This document shows positions 1-5,258 of a DNA stretch of 12,031 bases, in pieces. The position numbers and the translations under genes are program-made. The first letter of the stretch is position 1, and every line of letters starts with the position of its first letter. Below the pieces are notes generated by a model. It worked only from the letters and a program-made list of their open reading frames with translations, did no database searches and was not told the DNA's origin. This DNA comes from JBEKYD01 sp049509915 (GTDB taxonomy: Bacteria > Acidobacteriota > Terriglobia > Bryobacterales > Bryobacteraceae), in NCBI GenBank assembly GCA_049509915.1, contig JBEKZL010000235.1, positions 1-12,031 on the forward strand, in the 5' to 3' direction.

Positions 1-530
1 ACCACGATATTGAGCTTCGATTCGCGCGATTCGGTGTAGGTCGGATTGGCCAGGTACTTGCCATCCTTCAGGCCGACGCGAACGCCGCTCAGAATGTGCG
101 GGAACGGCAGATCGGAAATGGCCAGCGCGGCCGCGGCGCCGCAAATCGCCAGCGTGTTGGGGTCCTGTTCGGGATCGGCCGACAGAACCATGGCGATAAC
201 CTGGGTTTCGTACAGCAAGCCTTCGGGGAAAAGCGGACGAATCGGCCGGTCGATCAGCCGGCTGGTGAGGATTTCTTTTTCGGAGGGGCGGCCCTCGCGT
301 TTGATAAAGCCGCCCGGAATCTTGCCGGCGGCGTAAGTATACTCGCGGTAATCGACCGTGAGAGGGAAAAATCCGGCATTCGCTTTGGGCTTATCGGCCA
401 TACATGCCGATACCAGCACCACGGAATCGCCGGAACGAACGACAACGGCGCCGTTCGCCTGCTTGGCCATTTTACCGGTTTCAAAGGTAATTTTGCGGCC
501 GTCCAGGTCAACTTCAACGGTGTGAAACAT
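1..530 (-). CDS. pnp: Polynucleotide phosphorylase, N-terminal part (runs off the window)
   Basis: Polyribonucleotide nucleotidyltransferase degrades RNA 3'-to-5' using phosphate and takes part in mRNA turnover in the cytoplasm. About 176 N-terminal residues are visible; the rest lies before base 1. The protein begins MFHTVEVDLDGRK. It then carries the strongly conserved stretch of the first RNase PH-like domain, with FFPLTVDYREYTYAAGKIPGG near residues 54-74, followed by KREGRPSEKE and SRLIDRPIRPLFP. The ATG at 528-530 is the natural family start. A GGAGG (minus strand) lies about 13 nt upstream, which is a long spacing. The gene follows rpsO on the same strand after a 143-nt spacer holding a hairpin, the standard rpsO-pnp arrangement. 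Identification is by direct family recognition and is essentially certain. Confidence 0.97.
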   Translation of the reverse strand, partial: MFHTVEVDLDGRKITFETGKMAKQANGAVVVRSGDSVVLVSACMADKPKANAGFFPLTVDYREYTYAAGKIPGGFIKREGRPSEKEILTSRLIDRPIRPLFPEGLLYETQVIAMVLSADPEQDPNTLAICGAAAALAISDLPFPHILSGVRVGLKDGKYLANPTYTESRESKLNIV

Positions 531-554
531 TTATTTCTTAAAACCTCCAACCTG

Positions 555-587
555 GGCCGGCGTGAGGAGTGCATCCCCTCACGGGCC
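555..587 (-). promoter_or_regulatory. Hairpin in the rpsO-pnp intergenic spacer
   Basis: The arms 561-567 and 577-583 are perfect 7-bp complements (CGTGAGG/CCTCACG). They are extended by GGCC/GGCC (555-558 and 584-587) across a 2-nt bulge. No U-tract follows on the minus strand, so a simple intrinsic terminator is not supported. A weaker stem (GTCTC/GAGAC type) lies nearer rpsO at about 600-635. In enterobacteria the equivalent spacer carries the RNase III hairpin used for PNPase autoregulation. A similar role here is inferred from position only. Confidence 0.45.
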
Positions 588-673
588 AGTTCATGTCTTG
601 GTCTCCATCGGGAAACCACCATGAGACTGGAGTTGACAGGGTGGGTTTGCTGCGAGTCCCCGCGCCTCCGGAA

Positions 674-943
674 CTAGCGCCGAATGCCCAAGCGCTGCAG
701 GACCGCCTTGTAACCATCCGGGTCCGTATCGCGCAGGTAGGTCAAGAGCCGGCGACGCTTGGCGACCAAGGTCAGCAGCCCTTTGCGGGAACCATGATCC
801 TTGCGGTGCGTCTTGAAGTGCTCCGTCAGCAGCGTGATACGCTGGCTCAACAGTGCAATCTGTACTTCAGGCGACCCTGTGTCGGATTTGTGGCGTTGAT
901 TGGTGGAAACAACTTGCCGCTTAGCTTCAATCGCCAGTGCCAT
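674..943 (-). CDS. rpsO: 30S ribosomal protein S15
   Basis: S15 is a primary binder of 16S rRNA in the central domain and helps build the platform of the small subunit. The 89-residue product has the exact usual family length. It shows the S15 signature: HKSDTGSPEVQIALLSQRI near residues 18-36, then LTEHFKTHRKDH, GSRKGLLTLVAKRRRLLTYL and a C-terminal LGIRR. The ATG at 941-943 was chosen because it gives the standard N-terminus. An in-frame extension upstream to 1030 is non-conserved. An AGGAG lies about 13 nt upstream. pnp follows downstream on the same strand. Family knowledge suggests autoregulation by S15 binding its own leader, but no leader pseudoknot was worked out here. Confidence 0.98.
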   Translation of the reverse strand: MALAIEAKRQVVSTNQRHKSDTGSPEVQIALLSQRITLLTEHFKTHRKDHGSRKGLLTLVAKRRRLLTYLRDTDPDGYKAVLQRLGIRR

Positions 944-994
944 TCGCTGGGTAAAACTCCTTGTCTTCTCTTTATCTCGTTCTGGTACGCACAC

Positions 995-1000
995 AGGATA
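995..1000 (-). promoter_or_regulatory. Possible extended -10 element for rpsO
   Basis: The minus strand reads TGTTATCCT here, matching the extended -10 form TGnTATnnT with hexamer TATCCT. The start site would fall near 988 and give an rpsO leader of about 45 nt. No convincing -35 is visible at the usual distance. This is a pattern match only. Confidence 0.3.
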
Positions 1001-1110
1001 ACACAGATGGCGGGACCGGCGGGGAAGCACGCGGACGCCACGGACGCCGGGGCGTGGTGCGCCGTCCTCGTCTGCAGCGGACTTTCTGCCAAGCTGGCGG
1101 ACCCGAGCCG

Positions 1111-1171
1111 TTAGACTTGGCCCGCTTCCAGCAACCGAAGGAGCTGGCGAGCCGTAACGATCGCGGTCGAC
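1111..1171 (-). other. Out-of-frame C-terminal tail of the PIN toxin
   Basis: Directly after the toxin's stop codon, another minus-strand frame reads STAIVTARQLLRLLEAGQV and then a TAA at 1111-1113. This resembles the usual end of PIN-family toxins, where an HFP motif is followed by an 'I-V-(T/S)-P/A-x-x-(L/F)-L' segment. Removing one base at about 1172-1175 would join the frames into an uninterrupted ...HFPKSTAIV... of about 135 residues. The tail is probably the severed end of the upstream gene rather than a gene of its own. Confidence 0.65.
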
Positions 1172-1519
1172 TTATGGGAAGTGCTTGGTGTTCTCGGTCA
1201 CGATGTAGTCGGCCCTGGTCGCGGCGGCGCATTCGTAGACGCGGTTATCGTCCTCGCGATCGGAGATTTTCAGCCTGCCACGAGGCTTCGCCCTGACGCT
1301 CACGGCTTCCAGCAGGCCGCGCAGCTTGGCAATCCGCCGTCGACTGAGATGCCGCAAGCGCTCGTACTCAAACACGCGGTGGTATTCGGCAATCAGAGCG
1401 TCGGTCAGGCAGGGTCGGATCCTCTCGGCCACTATCAGGTCGAATACCTGGGCGTTCGGGCCTGTAGGCGAGATCACGGCGGATACCAGGACGCTGGTGT
1501 CGAGCACCACACGGATCAT
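1172..1519 (-). CDS. PIN-domain toxin of a type II toxin-antitoxin pair (C-terminally frameshifted)
   Basis: This is a putative RNase toxin of the PIN_3/TIGR00305 kind, a VapC relative expected to cleave RNA using Mg2+ held by acidic residues. The 115-residue product shows VVLDTSVLVS at the N-terminus (D7), an AEYHRVF helix (E45), the SDREDDN acidic cluster (D87, D90, D91) and a late TENTKHFP. All likely metal ligands are therefore present. Its ATG overlaps the antitoxin stop in an ATGA, implying coupled translation. The stop TAA at 1172-1174 comes about 19 residues early, and the missing tail is encoded in another frame down to 1111. The toxin may still fold, or it may be a decaying or mis-assembled gene. 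Family assignment is firm; the target RNA is unknown. Confidence 0.85.
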   Translation of the reverse strand: MIRVVLDTSVLVSAVISPTGPNAQVFDLIVAERIRPCLTDALIAEYHRVFEYERLRHLSRRRIAKLRGLLEAVSVRAKPRGRLKISDREDDNRVYECAAATRADYIVTENTKHFP

Positions 1520-1857
1520 TTGATGCGGCGCTTATCGGGGGCCTTACCGGCCCGCCGGGCCTCCGCAACGGCAGCGTCGATCTCCCGCGGGGGCATCTTG
1601 TCGAGGCCCTTGGCATTGGCTTCCCGCCGCAGTCCGGCCACTGTCTCCGCCAATTCCCGCAGCAGATGCTTCCGGTTCTTTTGCGGGGCGGCGACAGGCG
1701 CGGCGTCTACGGCTAGCTGTGGAGTCACTAGGAACCGGCCGCCCTCCACAACGGCGACCTGAAGCAGAGTCCCTTCCACCACCCCAGCTTCCTCCCGCAG
1801 GCTCCTGGGGATTACCATCTGACCTTTTCTTTGAAGTCTAACCAAAACTTGAGACAT
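1516..1857 (-). CDS. AbrB/SpoVT-type antitoxin
   Basis: This is a 113-residue antitoxin. Residues 4-46 (VRLQRKGQMVIPRSLREEAGV, then EGTLLQVAVVEGGRFLVTP) form a swapped-hairpin AbrB/MazE-type DNA-binding domain. A linker and a charged helical tail follow (about residues 60-113, LLRELAETVAGLRREANAKG and beyond), which would wrap the toxin. It precedes the PIN gene with a 4-nt ATGA overlap, the normal antitoxin-first order. By family analogy it neutralises the toxin and represses its own promoter, probably with the toxin as corepressor. The ATG at 1855-1857 was chosen because it begins just before the conserved domain. A GGAG sits about 13 nt upstream. The reading frame is intact, unlike the toxin's. 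Confidence 0.88.
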   Translation of the reverse strand: MSQVLVRLQRKGQMVIPRSLREEAGVVEGTLLQVAVVEGGRFLVTPQLAVDAAPVAAPQKNRKHLLRELAETVAGLRREANAKGLDKMPPREIDAAVAEARRAGKAPDKRRIK

Positions 1858-1973
1858 ATAGATGCAGCGGCTCCGCCGAATTTTGTTTTATCAAGCCCTT
1901 GGGGTGCGACGCGCGGCTGAGGGTCCGCGGCCAGGGACGCGCCGCCGGGATGCCTCTCGAAGCCAGTGGCGTG

Positions 1974-1979
1974 TACAAT
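1974..1979 (+). promoter_or_regulatory. -10-like TACAAT just before the SGNH gene
   Basis: TACAAT ends 6 nt before the ATG at 1986, and no Shine-Dalgarno lies in between. A start site 6-8 nt downstream of the hexamer would coincide with the start codon, giving a leaderless mRNA. No good -35 is seen at 16-18 nt. Confidence 0.4.
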
Positions 1980-1985
1980 GGCGGC

Positions 1986-2723
1986 ATGCGAGTTCCCCTT
2001 GCGCTCTTCATACCGTTGGCCGCATTGGCTCAACCTGGAGTTCCGGGTGCAATCCCTCCGCCACTGCGGCAGGCAGCGAGCCTCATCAACGATTTCGGCA
2101 ACACGCGGCGCTACGCGGCCGAAAATGCCGCGGTCGCCCCGGCCGCCGCCGGCGAGGACCGCGTCGTCTTCATGGGTGATTCCATTACCGACAACCTACA
2201 CAATGCGCAGCGCTTCGGCCCATTCTTTCCGGGCAAGCCATACCTCAACCGCGGCATCAGCGGGCAGGTGACCGGACAAATGCTGCTGCGCTTCTACCCG
2301 GATGTGATTGCGCTCCAGCCGCGAGCGGTGGTGATTTTCGGGGGCACCAACGACATCGGCGGCAATATCGGGCCGGTTCCGGTGGAATCGACCGAGAACA
2401 ACCTTGCCGCCATGGCCGATATGGCGCGCGCCAATGGGATTAAGGTCGTCATGGCATCGTTGACTCCGGTTTCGGACATTCCGGGCAAGCCACCCATAAC
2501 GCCCGGCCGGCCGCCGGAAAGCATCCTGGCGCTGAACCGATGGATCAAGGATTACACCGCCAACCATGGCCTGGTGTTTCTGGACTACTTCTCGGCGACC
2601 GTGGACGACAAGGGATTCTTTCGCGCCGAGCTTACCGAGGACGGTCTGCATCCAACCGCCAAAGGCTACCAGATCATGAACCCGCTGGCGGAAGCGGCGA
2701 TCGCACACGCTCTCGGCAGGTAG
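1986..2723 (+). CDS. Secreted SGNH/GDSL-family hydrolase
   Basis: This is probably an exported esterase, lipase or carbohydrate acetylesterase-like hydrolase of 245 residues. Residues 1-16 (MRVPLALFIPLAALAQ) look like a short signal peptide. The SGNH blocks are clear: FMGDSITD with nucleophile S66, NRGIS with G90, GGTNDI with N122, and DGLHP with D219 and H222. The full catalytic and oxyanion set is therefore present. In-frame upstream codons back to 1899 are possible, but they would bury the signal peptide behind a charged leader, so the ATG at 1986 is preferred. No Shine-Dalgarno is visible, and a TACAAT lies just ahead of the ATG. The gene is divergent from the toxin-antitoxin operon and is followed by the HAD gene after 49 nt. 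The substrate cannot be read from the sequence. Confidence 0.88.
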   Translation: MRVPLALFIPLAALAQPGVPGAIPPPLRQAASLINDFGNTRRYAAENAAVAPAAAGEDRVVFMGDSITDNLHNAQRFGPFFPGKPYLNRGISGQVTGQMLLRFYPDVIALQPRAVVIFGGTNDIGGNIGPVPVESTENNLAAMADMARANGIKVVMASLTPVSDIPGKPPITPGRPPESILALNRWIKDYTANHGLVFLDYFSATVDDKGFFRAELTEDGLHPTAKGYQIMNPLAEAAIAHALGR

Positions 2724-2726
2724 GAA

Positions 2727-2750
2727 GACGCGCGCTTTAGAGCGCGCGTC
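2727..2750. repeat. Perfect 10-bp palindrome between the SGNH and HAD genes
   Basis: The arm GACGCGCGCT (2727-2736) is perfectly complementary to 2741-2750 around a TTAG tetraloop. It starts 3 nt after the SGNH stop codon. No T-run follows on either strand, so it is not a classical intrinsic terminator. It could stabilise the 3' end of the upstream mRNA or be one copy of a dispersed REP-like palindrome. Only one copy of this exact arm pair was seen in the window. Confidence 0.6.
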
Positions 2751-2772
2751 ACAGTGAGACAAGAGGTTTCCG

Positions 2773-3471
2773 ATGCCGCAGGTTTTAAACGGATTTGGCA
2801 CCCCGGCCCTACTCTTCGATCTGGATGGCACGCTGGTGGACAGCGTGTACCAGCACGTGCTCGCCTGGCGTGACGCCTTGGAACGCGCGGGGTTGCCGCT
2901 GGCGGTCTGGCTGATCCACCGTCGGATCGGGATGAGCGGCGGGCTGATGGTGAATGCACTCGCGCGCGAAATCGGCCATACCCTGACCGCGGAGGACGGC
3001 GCGCGCATCCAGCAGTTCCACGCGGAAGCTTTCCGCCAGTATGCATCCCAGGTACGCCCCCTGCCCGGCGCGCGCGAGCTGCTGGCTTACCTGGCGCAAA
3101 CCGGGGTCCCGCACGCGATCGCCACCAGCGGGCGCATCGAGAGCGCGGGACCTACGCTGAAGGCCCTGGGCGTGGGGCCGGCCGTACCGGTGGTCACGCG
3201 CGATCAGGTGGCGCACGCCAAGCCGGACCCGGACCTGTTTCTGGCGGCCGCCGATCGGGTGGGCGTACCGGTTGAGCACTCGGTGGTAGTGGGCGACAGC
3301 ATCTGGGATCTGCTGGCGGCAAGGCGGGGGCGCGCTCTAGGCGTGGGATTGATGTCCGGCGGATATGGCCAGGAGGAGCTGGAACGAGCCGGCGCATACC
3401 GCGTTTACCAGGACCCGGCGGACCTGCTGGCCCACTTGGACGAAGTGGGCGTCCGCGGCACGGGTGCTTAG
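2773..3471 (+). CDS. HAD superfamily (subfamily IA) hydrolase
   Basis: This is a phosphatase or phosphomutase of the phosphoglycolate phosphatase / beta-phosphoglucomutase type, 232 residues and probably cytoplasmic. Motif I is FDLDGTLVDS with nucleophile D16 and acid D18. Motif II is the IATSG segment (T118/S119). Motif III is K150 in HAKPDPDLF. Motif IV is VVVGDSIWD (D175, D179). Residues 24-90 form the helical cap that sets substrate choice. The start is supported by an AAGAGG six nt upstream of the ATG at 2773, the clearest Shine-Dalgarno near a plus-strand gene start here apart from the one at 4158. It may be cotranscribed with the SGNH gene across the 10-bp palindrome. The substrate is not predictable; a small sugar phosphate or phosphoglycolate is most likely for the family. 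Confidence 0.9.
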   Translation: MPQVLNGFGTPALLFDLDGTLVDSVYQHVLAWRDALERAGLPLAVWLIHRRIGMSGGLMVNALAREIGHTLTAEDGARIQQFHAEAFRQYASQVRPLPGARELLAYLAQTGVPHAIATSGRIESAGPTLKALGVGPAVPVVTRDQVAHAKPDPDLFLAAADRVGVPVEHSVVVGDSIWDLLAARRGRALGVGLMSGGYGQEELERAGAYRVYQDPADLLAHLDEVGVRGTGA

Positions 3472-3534
3472 CTTAACCGATCTGGGAATTTCGCAGTTGA
3501 GGCCCGGCAACTAACTCCGCCAAATCGGTTAAGC
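3471..3534. repeat. 64-bp element bounded by perfect 11-bp inverted repeats
   Basis: GCTTAACCGAT (3471-3481) is the exact reverse complement of 3524-3534. The interior holds a second small stem, AGTTG/CAACT, around 3495-3512. The left arm starts on the last base of the HAD stop codon. It may act as a transcript-end structure for the HAD gene, an operator ahead of the secreted pair, or a tiny non-coding mobile remnant. No flanking target duplication was identified. Confidence 0.55.
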
Positions 3535-3577
3535 ACTCTCGCGGCACAGCCTGAGATATCCGCTTCAGGATCTTGGC

Positions 3578-3583
3578 TATAAT
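3578..3583 (+). promoter_or_regulatory. Consensus -10 TATAAT just before the secreted-protein pair
   Basis: A perfect TATAAT lies in a GC-rich region, 8 nt before the ATG at 3592. Transcription would begin at or within 1-2 nt of that ATG. No Shine-Dalgarno separates them, so a leaderless mRNA is the simplest reading. The -35 region (about 3554-3560, gagatat-like) is poor. Confidence 0.55.
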
Positions 3584-3591
3584 GACCCGAT

Positions 3592-4176
3592 ATGCGGAGA
3601 CTCGTTTTACTGCTCGCGGCAACCACGCTCTGGGCGGCGGACGATTTCACCCTGTACGATCTGCTCGCGCCTTCCACCCATTCCTTCGACATCGTCTACG
3701 ATGTGACCCAGACGCGGGAGGGTTCGCCGTACCTCTACAATCCCATTCGCCCCGGCTCGGTGGCCACTCACGAAAGAGCCATCGATCTGGCGACGGGCAA
3801 ACCGCTGGAGCTGGCGGTAGTCGATGGCAAGTCCGCCAAAGCGGCGGGAGGAGTGGGTCCGCGCACTGCCGACGACGCGCAATACCTGCGCGTGAAACTG
3901 CTCGGTCCCGTTCCCAAAGGCGCCGAGACCCGCATCCGAATCTACAAGACTTACACCGATCCGGCGTCGTATTACGAGAAGGACGACGGGTTCGTGTTCG
4001 AGCGTCCGCTCGGCATCAAACGCAACCTGGTGGTCCTGCCCAAAGGGTACGAGCTCATCGGCTCGGCATCGCCCGCTATCGTTTCCACCGGCGCGGACGG
4101 GCGCATCCGCGCGAGCTTTCTGAATGACCGCGACGATCAGTTGCCGGTGCGGATCGTGGGGAGGAAAGCGAAATGA
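3592..4176 (+). CDS. Small secreted protein of unknown function, paralogue A
   Basis: I do not recognise a named family. The product has 194 residues. An N-terminal signal peptide (MRRLVLLLAATTLWA, cleavage near residue 15-16) predicts export. The mature part reads as mostly beta strands with few helices and no cysteines. Landmarks shared with the next gene are the H-x-F-x-I-x-(Y/H)-D start, a (D/N)-L-x-(T/S)-G-x-PL-(E/A) turn, a RIRI/Y..TYTDPxxY block, an RxLG...N.VVLPKG loop, and a C-terminal NDRDDQLPVRIV. The ATG at 3592 was chosen for the signal peptide and the TATAAT directly ahead. The stop overlaps the next ATG (ATGA). A role in the cell envelope or in binding a small ligand or polymer is possible, but there is no direct evidence. 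Confidence 0.8.
   Translation: MRRLVLLLAATTLWAADDFTLYDLLAPSTHSFDIVYDVTQTREGSPYLYNPIRPGSVATHERAIDLATGKPLELAVVDGKSAKAAGGVGPRTADDAQYLRVKLLGPVPKGAETRIRIYKTYTDPASYYEKDDGFVFERPLGIKRNLVVLPKGYELIGSASPAIVSTGADGRIRASFLNDRDDQLPVRIVGRKAK
4158..4164 (+). promoter_or_regulatory. Strong Shine-Dalgarno inside paralogue A for paralogue B
   Basis: GGGGAGG ends 8 nt before the ATG at 4173, inside the coding end of the upstream gene. It supports independent or coupled translation of the second paralogue. It contrasts with the first gene, which has no Shine-Dalgarno. Confidence 0.75.
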
Positions 4177-4778
4177 AGCTTCTGTTGCTGATCGTTCCCG
4201 CGCTGCTCTCCGCGCAGACGGCATTTCATCGAGCCGAACAGGATCTGGAGATTCGTTATTGGCTGCTCGATCCATCGGGCCACCAGTTCCGCATCTCGCA
4301 CGATTTCACGGTGACGCGCGTCGGGCAGAAGTCGGTTCACAGTTTCGTGCGCAAGGGCAGTACCGTCGCCCCCGATTCCAAGATGTTCAACCTGGATAGC
4401 GGGGCGCCGCTCGCCACTCACCTGGTGACGGGCCAGAGCGTCAACGCGCTGGGCTACTATCCCACTCCCACCGATCCGGAGTCGGTGGTAGTCCAGGGCG
4501 ACCTGCTGAAAGCCATAGCCGAAGGCGAATCGGTGCGCATACGCGTTGAGGAAACATATACCGATCCGGTCGGTTATACCCTGAAGAATGGCGAGCTCGA
4601 ATGGACCCGCACGCTCGGCCGCCCGTTAAACAATGTAACTCTGCCGGATGGCTGGACTCTCACCAGCGTCAACACTCCGGCCGTTATCGTGCTGGACGCG
4701 CAGGGACGCACGATGCTTCGCTTCACCAATATCCGCAACGATCAACTGGCGGTGACGATTAGAGCGAAGAAGCGTTAG
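4173..4778 (+). CDS. Small secreted protein of unknown function, paralogue B
   Basis: This 201-residue product has a signal peptide (MKLLLLIVPALLSAQ) and the same beta-rich plan as the gene it overlaps by 4 nt. Matching segments in order are H-QFRISHDFTVTR against H-SFDIVYDVTQTR, LDSGAPL against LATGKPL, VRIRVEETYTDPVGY against IRIYKTYTDPASY, and NIRNDQLAVTI against NDRDDQLPVRI. By eye, identity is roughly a third over the full length, so the pair looks like an old tandem duplication. The TYTDP block and the DQL block are the best-kept parts and may form the functional surface. The start is fixed by GGGGAGG at 4158-4164 and the ATGA overlap. No catalytic motif or known domain was recognised. 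Tight coupling suggests the two products work in equal amounts, perhaps as a heterodimer. Confidence 0.8.
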   Translation: MKLLLLIVPALLSAQTAFHRAEQDLEIRYWLLDPSGHQFRISHDFTVTRVGQKSVHSFVRKGSTVAPDSKMFNLDSGAPLATHLVTGQSVNALGYYPTPTDPESVVVQGDLLKAIAEGESVRIRVEETYTDPVGYTLKNGELEWTRTLGRPLNNVTLPDGWTLTSVNTPAVIVLDAQGRTMLRFTNIRNDQLAVTIRAKKR

Positions 4779-4779
4779 G

Positions 4780-5160
4780 GCTGAGGGCCTGAGATAAACC
4801 AAACGGCAGGCCCGGGCGAAAGCCGGCGCGGACTCTCAGGCCAATGCCGCATATCTTCCGAAAGGCGGCGCACATAAGCTAGGCTTTACGTTTCGGAAAC
4901 GGTTCGCCCTTTGGGCCAGACGGCCCTGGGAAAGGAGGCCGTTTCCGTCGGCACCGGGGCAGTTTTGCATGCTGGACGCAGTGGAGCATCCGATCAAGAT
5001 GTTGTTGGCCGGCGCCGTAAGCCTCAGGCGGCAACCTGATGGGTCGCAAAAGGACTCACGGGCGCTCCAGGACGACCCTTTGACTGGATTGCCGCCGCGC
5101 GATGCGGCGGCGGAGGCGATCGCGCGCGCCTGCCATTGCAGACGGGAGGCAATGGCGGAA
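4780..5160 (+). ncRNA. Candidate structured RNA in the gene-free gap between convergent genes
   Basis: The 480-bp gap (4779-5258) holds no convincing protein gene but a dense run of perfect stems. These are 4786-4794/4834-4842 (9 bp, with an inner GGC-GAAA-GCC at 4815-4824), 4846-4850/4865-4869, 4894-4902/4939-4947 (9 bp, enclosing GCCC-TTT-GGGC and CCAG/CTGG to give a three-way junction), 5024-5028/5035-5039, 5041-5046/5073-5078, 5091-5098/5104-5111 (8 bp) and 5132-5139/5149-5156 (8 bp). The GNRA-type GAAA loop favours the plus strand. I could not fit it to 6S, tmRNA, SRP, RNase P, glycine, TPP, SAM or c-di-GMP consensus features. The family is unknown, no promoter is assigned, and GC richness raises the chance of incidental stems. 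Confidence 0.4.
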
Positions 5161-5258
5161 AGCGCACACCGGCCTGAGTGTTACAGCAATTCGTAGCGCT
5201 GGCGATCTTTGTGGCTGGCGCGCTCTGGTTGCGGCTCCGCCGACACCTGACAGCTGTC

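Noticed and set aside
1181..1762. Plus-strand frame across the toxin-antitoxin genes
   Set aside because: It is antisense to two recognised genes whose own frame shows conserved motifs.
4786..4842. Glycine or TPP riboswitch (ACTCTCAGGC and CTGAGA-like strings)
   Set aside because: Only short strings match. The rest of the glycine core and the second TPP box are missing, and no downstream gene on the same strand is available for control.
5011..5065. SAM-I or c-di-GMP-I riboswitch (CGGCAACC and GGGTCGCAAA-like strings)
   Set aside because: The flanking conserved helices and the tetraloop/receptor pattern could not be aligned, and the next gene downstream is on the opposite strand.
4969..5196. 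75-codon plus-strand frame in the structured gap
   Set aside because: It has no ribosome site, no hydrophobic core or motif, and it crosses several perfect hairpins.
4779..5258. 6S RNA, tmRNA, SRP RNA or RNase P RNA
   Set aside because: None of the diagnostic cores was found (RNase P GAGGAAAGTCC, SRP GGAAGnAG loop, tmRNA tRNA-like ends, 6S central bubble).
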